In this document: positions 6,361 to 10,852 of the stretch, in pieces
How positions within the stretch are numbered: the stretch's first letter is position 1
How the letters are laid out: the number at the start of each line of letters is the position of its first letter
Assembly: GCA_023459435.1 (NCBI GenBank)
Contig: JAEWUL010000019.1
Coordinates: 1 to 10,852 of the forward strand
Direction: 5' to 3'
Origin: Bacteroidota bacterium
GTDB lineage: Bacteria > Bacteroidota > Bacteroidia > Bacteroidales > WCHB1-69
Length of the DNA: 10,852 nucleotides
Notes under the pieces: model-generated
Told to the model about the DNA's origin: nothing
Database searches by the model: none
Seen by the model: the letters and a program-made list of their open reading frames with translations, nothing else
Made by a program: the position numbers and the translations under genes

Positions 6361-9300
6361 TTAAAGGATTACGATTTTTTCAAACTTTTCAGTGGTTTCA
6401 TTCTGGGTATTTCTTACAGAAATCTTATATATGTACGTACCTTTAGCTAATTTATCCCCAAAATCATCCAATCCGTTCCACTCTATTCCATTTGATCTGG
6501 TTCCATCTAAAAACTGGGAAGAGTGTATTGTTTTGACTAATTTCCCTGATATAGTGAAAATCTGAACCATAACATCAAACATTTGACCGGGTTGATTATG
6601 TTCAAAGAAGAACTCTGTACGGGTTGTAAAAGGATTCGGATAATTCAACACATGATCTATTGTTAATTTATCATCAGAAACAACTGTAAAATCAATCGTA
6701 GATTCAGAAACATTGTTTACGATATCCCATGCACGAATTTTCAAAGTGTGTTGACCGGGTGTCAGATCATAAAGAGGATATCTCACCACTCCGGAGTTAA
6801 AACTATCCTGTTCAGCCTGATAAAACTCGTTGAGGATGATTTGGGAATCGGTATTTTCATCAATAATAGCTATTAAATCATGTCCAATTCCGTTTCCTGT
6901 AGTATTGATTCCATTTTCATCTTTCAATTTCACAATGAGTTGAGGATCAGAGTTTGTGATTCCACCTGGGACAAACTTTTCATCATTCAGATAAATGGAG
7001 ATCTCAGGTCCATGGTCATCATCAATGGGGTTTTGACTGATTCCACCAATAATAAACTGATTAAAATAGCCTGCTCCATCCTGATCTGAGGAGCGGGCAT
7101 AGTAGCTAATTTTACCATTCCCATAGGAATAATTGATATCTTTTGGAACGATAAAGGAGAACTCGAAATAGCCATTTTTAACGGTCGCATTTCCTTTAAA
7201 AAGTATATTTTTTTGCAAATCAAACTCAAAGGGGGCTTCTGCCTCTTCCGGATCATTCAAAAGAGCTACAACTTTTATCTTTTTATCATAAATCGACGGG
7301 AAAACATTTCCATTAAACTGAGTTAAAACATTCCCTTCCTGATCGGCAATATGACCTTTAATGGTTACTTTATCCAAAGCTCTGATCGTATCAGTAGAAA
7401 GGAGTGCAGAATGACCATTGATGGAATCGGTTACGATATTATAATGAGGCAAATTCAATTGAAGAGATGGATCACCCAGTACGACAATCATATTCCAGGG
7501 AAATTTAGCACCTCCTACACTATTTTTCGCTGATTTATTCCATTCACCAATGGTTATTGGTTTCATATTCTGGTCATACAAAGAGGTATTGAACAATCCT
7601 TCACAATAGTTATAGTTAGAACCTGTATATGCAGATCTTGTTGTAGTAATCATAGCAGAAGCGCCCCCTTTGTCATTGATAAAAATCAGCTCTGAAGGGG
7701 AAACCGCTTTTCGGTCAATCCAACCAAAAGAACAGGTAAGATTAACCATCCATGGCTGGTTGTATTTGTTACTCCACTTGTTGATATCAGAGATCTCTAA
7801 AACTCTTTCGTGAGCAAGTCCGTTTCCACCACCATGACCGGCATAGGTAAAAATAAGTGATCCCCGATCCATTCTGTTGTTGATGGCTTTGTTTACTTCC
7901 GGATATCTTTGACCACCGGCGTAAGAGACTTGTTGAAAAGCATCCAGATAAATTTTATCAATATTAAAATGAGGATATCTGGATGCTATTTTCTTAGCAC
8001 CTGCATCGACAGTAAACATGTGAAAATTATCGTCGCCATCATCCCCCACAAAAGTGATCACATTTCTCCAGTCTCCAAAATTGGAAATCAGAGTAGAATT
8101 GTAGGAAACCAGATTCTTTTTAGAAGCATATTGGGCTGTTTTATTGACACAAATAGTAGCCTGACTTACAGTGGTTACAGGGAATCTACCCACGGAGATA
8201 TCAAGCAATCCTTCACAATTAAATCCTTCTCCATCATCCAGTAAAGCAAAATAATCATCATTGGAGCCCAAACTCAGTTCATTCATAGAATTAGTAACCT
8301 GATAATTTGGAACATACATTTTAGTTCCACTAACAAGCGCTCTGTAGTCGTAGGTTGGTCTGCCAAATAACAGAAGATATTTTGGATATGCTCCATCGGT
8401 TTGTTTATAGATCGCTCTCATATAATCTCTGATTGCAGTAGGGTCCTGAGCTCCTGACGAAAATTCATGATACACTTGTTCGGGAGTAACAACCAAAACA
8501 GAGATCCCATCACTTTGGGTTCTGTTTTCAGCATGCCTTTTAGCTTCAGTAAGAAAATCAGGATGGGAAATGATGATCATATCCACTGCTGAAGTAGCTA
8601 TTAGATTCTGATTCTTGATTTTACCAATTGTGGAGACACTCAGAAATGAATTTCCGTTAAAAGCCATAAAATATTTCAACTGATCCGTGTTGGTTTTAAA
8701 AGAATACACAGAACCTGCGAGTTGACCGATCAAATGAATAGGTTCATAAGGGTTAGAAATATCCCAGATTTTGGTTGATCCATTCGCATTACTCATCTGA
8801 AAAAGAGACACATTACCGGATCCTGTAGCATGTGGTGCACAAAATGGGAACTGATCTCTATAAAACTTGAGATTACACAACAGTTGAATTTCGATGTAAT
8901 CTAAATAAGCCACTGAAGAAGCCTGTGGCTTGTTATAAGTGATTTGGACAGACATTGGAGAAGACACTGAAGGCACTTGATATGTTTTGGTTGACAAAGC
9001 GATATAATCGTAAGAGCCAATAGGATACAACTGCATATTCTGTAGTGGATTTCCGTTAACAGAGATCGAAAAAGTGGAACTCTGACTGATGGTAGTCCCG
9101 GCTGAAAAAGTGATTCTGGCGGGTAACCCAGCTGGTTCAGGAAAACTAAAAGTGTAAGACTTTGTAGATTCTATATCAAAACCTTCATCAAACCACTGTT
9201 TACCGGATTCTGCAAAATTGAATTTATCATTCTCATAGAAATCATAATGAACAAAAGTATTGATGGTAGCGGTTTCATTCAACGCTGAATGATCAACGGA

Positions 9301-10191
9301 AGTGATCCTTTTCTTTAGTCCAATTCCGGGATCAACGGTAATAAAATAGTATGTTTTTTCGGCATATATATTATAGGAGTGTGAAAACAGATTATTGGAG
9401 GAATCATAAGCCCAGGAATGAATCCCATTTCCATAAAAAATGAAGTAGTCCTCTTCATCAAAAACACCATCACCCCCATCAAAAACCTGGATTGCATTTT
9501 CAGTAAGGTCGCTAGGCCGTGGAACACTATTTGCTTCCGGCAACATTCCACCTCCATTTCCGAATAAAGCGATCCTGTGCGACAATAGATTAGAAATAGG
9601 GATTCCCAATTGCACCAAATCCTGATAGGTTACTTTATAAATTCCCGATTTAGTAATCCCAATTTTATACCAATTTCCGGTTGCCAATACTGAATTCCCT
9701 CCGCCTTGAATTCGTTTTGAAACTCTTTTCGTTTTGGGCCGAATCTCATAACTACAGGAGATCACCTTATGTGGTACATTCCCTTTGTATATAATAGGGA
9801 TAAAATTGATCATAGCGTAATGCTTTTGATCCAACCCTGCTGTATAAATCTGAATTTGGATTTCTGACTGACTAAAATGATTTGGAATCAATGAAAGTTC
9901 TTCTCCGGTAATTGCTGTTGTTTCCTGAATCTGAACCGAATATTCGTAATGATCATAATCCTCGTTTACCAAAACCTTTTCAGAAAAGTATGGCAAAGTA
10001 GGAAACCCGAGACCGGATACAGCACCTTTAAAATGGATCAGTTCAATCGTTGTATGGTCATCTTTTTGGATTTTTATCGGTTTTTCCCATTGAAAAACAA
10101 CTTTTTTAGAAATATTTTGAGCCTGACTATCAGTAAAAAAGATAATAAAAGAGAAAAATATTACAAAAAGTACCCAAGATTTATGTTTCAT
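6361..10191 (-). CDS. porU: Type IX secretion system sortase PorU (C25 gingipain-like)
   Basis: PorU is a surface cysteine peptidase. It removes the C-terminal sorting domain of T9SS cargo and joins the new end to anionic lipopolysaccharide or another anchor, working with PorV. The product has 1276 residues, somewhat longer than the roughly 1160 of P. gingivalis PorU. Residues 1-24 are a signal peptide ending DSQA. A beta-rich N-terminal region leads to the peptidase C25 domain at about 537-913, from DMIIISHPDF to GDPSLQLNLP. Likely catalytic residues are His786 in YAGHGGGNG and Cys820 in NLTCSFG, 34 apart, as in caspase/gingipain-fold enzymes. Ig-like beta domains follow. The end (from about 1181) is a FlgD/type-A-like C-terminal domain beginning NYPNPF and containing GTYIYKI; PorU is known to keep this domain. 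The ATG at 10189-10191 is the only start giving a signal peptide. The gene heads the minus-strand operon. Confidence 0.96.
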   Translation of the reverse strand: MKHKSWVLFVIFFSFIIFFTDSQAQNISKKVVFQWEKPIKIQKDDHTTIELIHFKGAVSGLGFPTLPYFSEKVLVNEDYDHYEYSVQIQETTAITGEELSLIPNHFSQSEIQIQIYTAGLDQKHYAMINFIPIIYKGNVPHKVISCSYEIRPKTKRVSKRIQGGGNSVLATGNWYKIGITKSGIYKVTYQDLVQLGIPISNLLSHRIALFGNGGGMLPEANSVPRPSDLTENAIQVFDGGDGVFDEEDYFIFYGNGIHSWAYDSSNNLFSHSYNIYAEKTYYFITVDPGIGLKKRITSVDHSALNETATINTFVHYDFYENDKFNFAESGKQWFDEGFDIESTKSYTFSFPEPAGLPARITFSAGTTISQSSTFSISVNGNPLQNMQLYPIGSYDYIALSTKTYQVPSVSSPMSVQITYNKPQASSVAYLDYIEIQLLCNLKFYRDQFPFCAPHATGSGNVSLFQMSNANGSTKIWDISNPYEPIHLIGQLAGSVYSFKTNTDQLKYFMAFNGNSFLSVSTIGKIKNQNLIATSAVDMIIISHPDFLTEAKRHAENRTQSDGISVLVVTPEQVYHEFSSGAQDPTAIRDYMRAIYKQTDGAYPKYLLLFGRPTYDYRALVSGTKMYVPNYQVTNSMNELSLGSNDDYFALLDDGEGFNCEGLLDISVGRFPVTTVSQATICVNKTAQYASKKNLVSYNSTLISNFGDWRNVITFVGDDGDDNFHMFTVDAGAKKIASRYPHFNIDKIYLDAFQQVSYAGGQRYPEVNKAINNRMDRGSLIFTYAGHGGGNGLAHERVLEISDINKWSNKYNQPWMVNLTCSFGWIDRKAVSPSELIFINDKGGASAMITTTRSAYTGSNYNYCEGLFNTSLYDQNMKPITIGEWNKSAKNSVGGAKFPWNMIVVLGDPSLQLNLPHYNIVTDSINGHSALLSTDTIRALDKVTIKGHIADQEGNVLTQFNGNVFPSIYDKKIKVVALLNDPEEAEAPFEFDLQKNILFKGNATVKNGYFEFSFIVPKDINYSYGNGKISYYARSSDQDGAGYFNQFIIGGISQNPIDDDHGPEISIYLNDEKFVPGGITNSDPQLIVKLKDENGINTTGNGIGHDLIAIIDENTDSQIILNEFYQAEQDSFNSGVVRYPLYDLTPGQHTLKIRAWDIVNNVSESTIDFTVVSDDKLTIDHVLNYPNPFTTRTEFFFEHNQPGQMFDVMVQIFTISGKLVKTIHSSQFLDGTRSNGIEWNGLDDFGDKLAKGTYIYKISVRNTQNETTEKFEKIVIL

Positions 10192-10214
10192 AATGCGTTT
10201 GTATAAATGATATT

Positions 10215-10243
10215 CAAATTATATTTTTGATTAATAACGACAA
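10215..10243 (-). promoter_or_regulatory. Tentative porU promoter
   Basis: On the minus strand, TTG (10241-10243) is followed after 17 bases by TATAATTTG (10215-10223). This resembles the Bacteroidetes -33/-7 pair but has three rather than two bases between TA and TTTG. It lies 23 bases ahead of the porU ATG. It is the best candidate in the divergent region, but the match is imperfect. Confidence 0.28.
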
Positions 10244-10302
10244 AAATCATAAAAAATTATCATATAAACTGAATAGTGAAACGAATATTTAAAAAAAATG
10301 AT

Positions 10303-10310
10303 TACTTTTG
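10303..10310 (+). promoter_or_regulatory. -7 promoter element of the PorP/SprF-family gene
   Basis: The plus strand reads TACTTTTG followed by CAAC, an exact TAnnTTTG match ending 23 bases before the ATG at 10334. Upstream sequence is A/T-rich with no clear TTG at the -33 spacing. The predicted leader is short, under about 20 bases. The box sits where a start-proximal Bacteroidetes promoter is expected, so it is the likely promoter despite the missing -33 box. Confidence 0.55.
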
Positions 10311-10333
10311 CAACGCAAAAATTGAATTTTGAT

Positions 10334-10852
10334 ATGTCTAGACTGTTTTGTGTTCTTTTGACCACGGCGTTACTCCTTACCAATAGTATGGTAAGCGCGC
10401 AAGACGCCCATTTCTCACAATTTTATGCTAATCCTTTGTATTTGAATCCAGCAATGGCAGGGACCAATGTATGCCCTCGTATTGCAACCAGTTTCAGAGA
10501 TCAATGGCCAAGCGTTCAAGGTGAATTCGTTTCCTATACTTTATCTTATGATCAACATTTCGATAAGATCAATGGAGGTATTGGTATTTTACTATTTGGT
10601 GATCGTGCCGGACAAGGGACATTTAACACCTATAATGCGAACTTCATGTACTCTTTCAAGCTGAAAGTGACCAAGAAGTTCAATTTAAGATTAGCATTAT
10701 CAGCTGGATATTATCAAACATCATTAGACTGGAACAAACTCACATTTGGTGATATGATAGATCCGAAATATGGGTTTGTTTATCCAACCTCAGAACTTCC
10801 ACCCGGAGATCTTGCTAAAGGTCAATTCGATTTTGCAGGAGGTATGTTAGGT
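10334..10852 (+). CDS. PorP/SprF-family type IX secretion membrane protein, 3' end outside window
   Basis: PorP/SprF proteins are outer-membrane beta-barrels. PorP is part of the T9SS of P. gingivalis, and SprF is needed in Flavobacterium johnsoniae to secrete the adhesin SprB. The frame is open from ATG 10334 to the window end, giving 173 residues, roughly half of a typical ~300-350-residue member. Residues 1-22 form a signal peptide (basic Arg3, hydrophobic core, cleavage near VSAQ). The mature start carries the family hallmark: DAHFSQFYANPLYLNPAMAG, with TSFRDQWP soon after. Alternating strands with GGIGILLFGDRAGQGT match the family's first barrel hairpins. The gene is transcribed divergently from porU. 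Whether it is the true T9SS PorP or one of the many paralogues, which in Bacteroidetes are often paired with large adhesins or OmpA-like proteins, cannot be decided without the downstream gene. Confidence 0.92.
   Translation, partial: MSRLFCVLLTTALLLTNSMVSAQDAHFSQFYANPLYLNPAMAGTNVCPRIATSFRDQWPSVQGEFVSYTLSYDQHFDKINGGIGILLFGDRAGQGTFNTYNANFMYSFKLKVTKKFNLRLALSAGYYQTSLDWNKLTFGDMIDPKYGFVYPTSELPPGDLAKGQFDFAGGMLG

Noticed and set aside
7909..8244. 111-codon plus-strand open frame inside porU
   Set aside because: It lies entirely antisense to the conserved C25 domain of porU, has no recognisable product and is best explained as a chance shadow frame.

Overview
The window is AT-rich chromosomal DNA from a member of the Bacteroidota (Bacteroidetes). 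Three things support this. There are type IX secretion system (T9SS) genes: a PorU sortase, a PorV outer-membrane protein and a PorP/SprF-family protein. T9SS is confined to this phylum and its close relatives. The promoters look like the phylum's TAnnTTTG type, and the start codons lack clear Shine-Dalgarno sequences. The genus cannot be told from the sequence, but a lysine-fermentation enzyme hints at an amino-acid-using, possibly anaerobic or facultative organism.

Layout from left to right. (1) Bases 1-1146, plus strand: the 3' part of an M20-family metallodipeptidase whose N-terminus lies outside the window. (2) Bases 1169-1199: a perfectly symmetric hairpin flanked by 7 A and 7 T, serving as terminator for both converging genes. 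(3) Bases 1217-2260, minus strand: kdd, L-erythro-3,5-diaminohexanoate dehydrogenase, standing alone with a good promoter at 2338-2368. (4) Bases 2394-10191, minus strand: a tightly packed gene string read as porU, porV, ispF, then an M3-family metallopeptidase. Gaps are 57, 5 and 8 bases, and there is a possible extra promoter in the porU-porV gap. (5) Bases 10192-10333: a 142-base divergent intergenic region. (6) Bases 10334-10852, plus strand: the 5' part of a PorP/SprF-family gene, cut by the window edge.

How the genes fit together. PorU and PorV act at the outer membrane on proteins exported by the T9SS. PorV shuttles cargo, and PorU removes the C-terminal sorting domain and helps attach the protein to the surface. 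The divergent PorP/SprF gene belongs to the same secretion machinery. ispF is a housekeeping isoprenoid gene carried in the same transcription unit. The M3 peptidase (with a signal peptide) and the M20 dipeptidase are both peptide-degrading, and kdd acts in lysine fermentation. A link from peptide breakdown to amino acid catabolism is plausible but inferred only from adjacency.

No gene-free stretch exceeds 300 bases. I saw no tRNA, rRNA, CRISPR array, insertion sequence, phage gene or defence system. All coding genes belong to recognisable families, and I found no convincing evidence of a previously undescribed system here.
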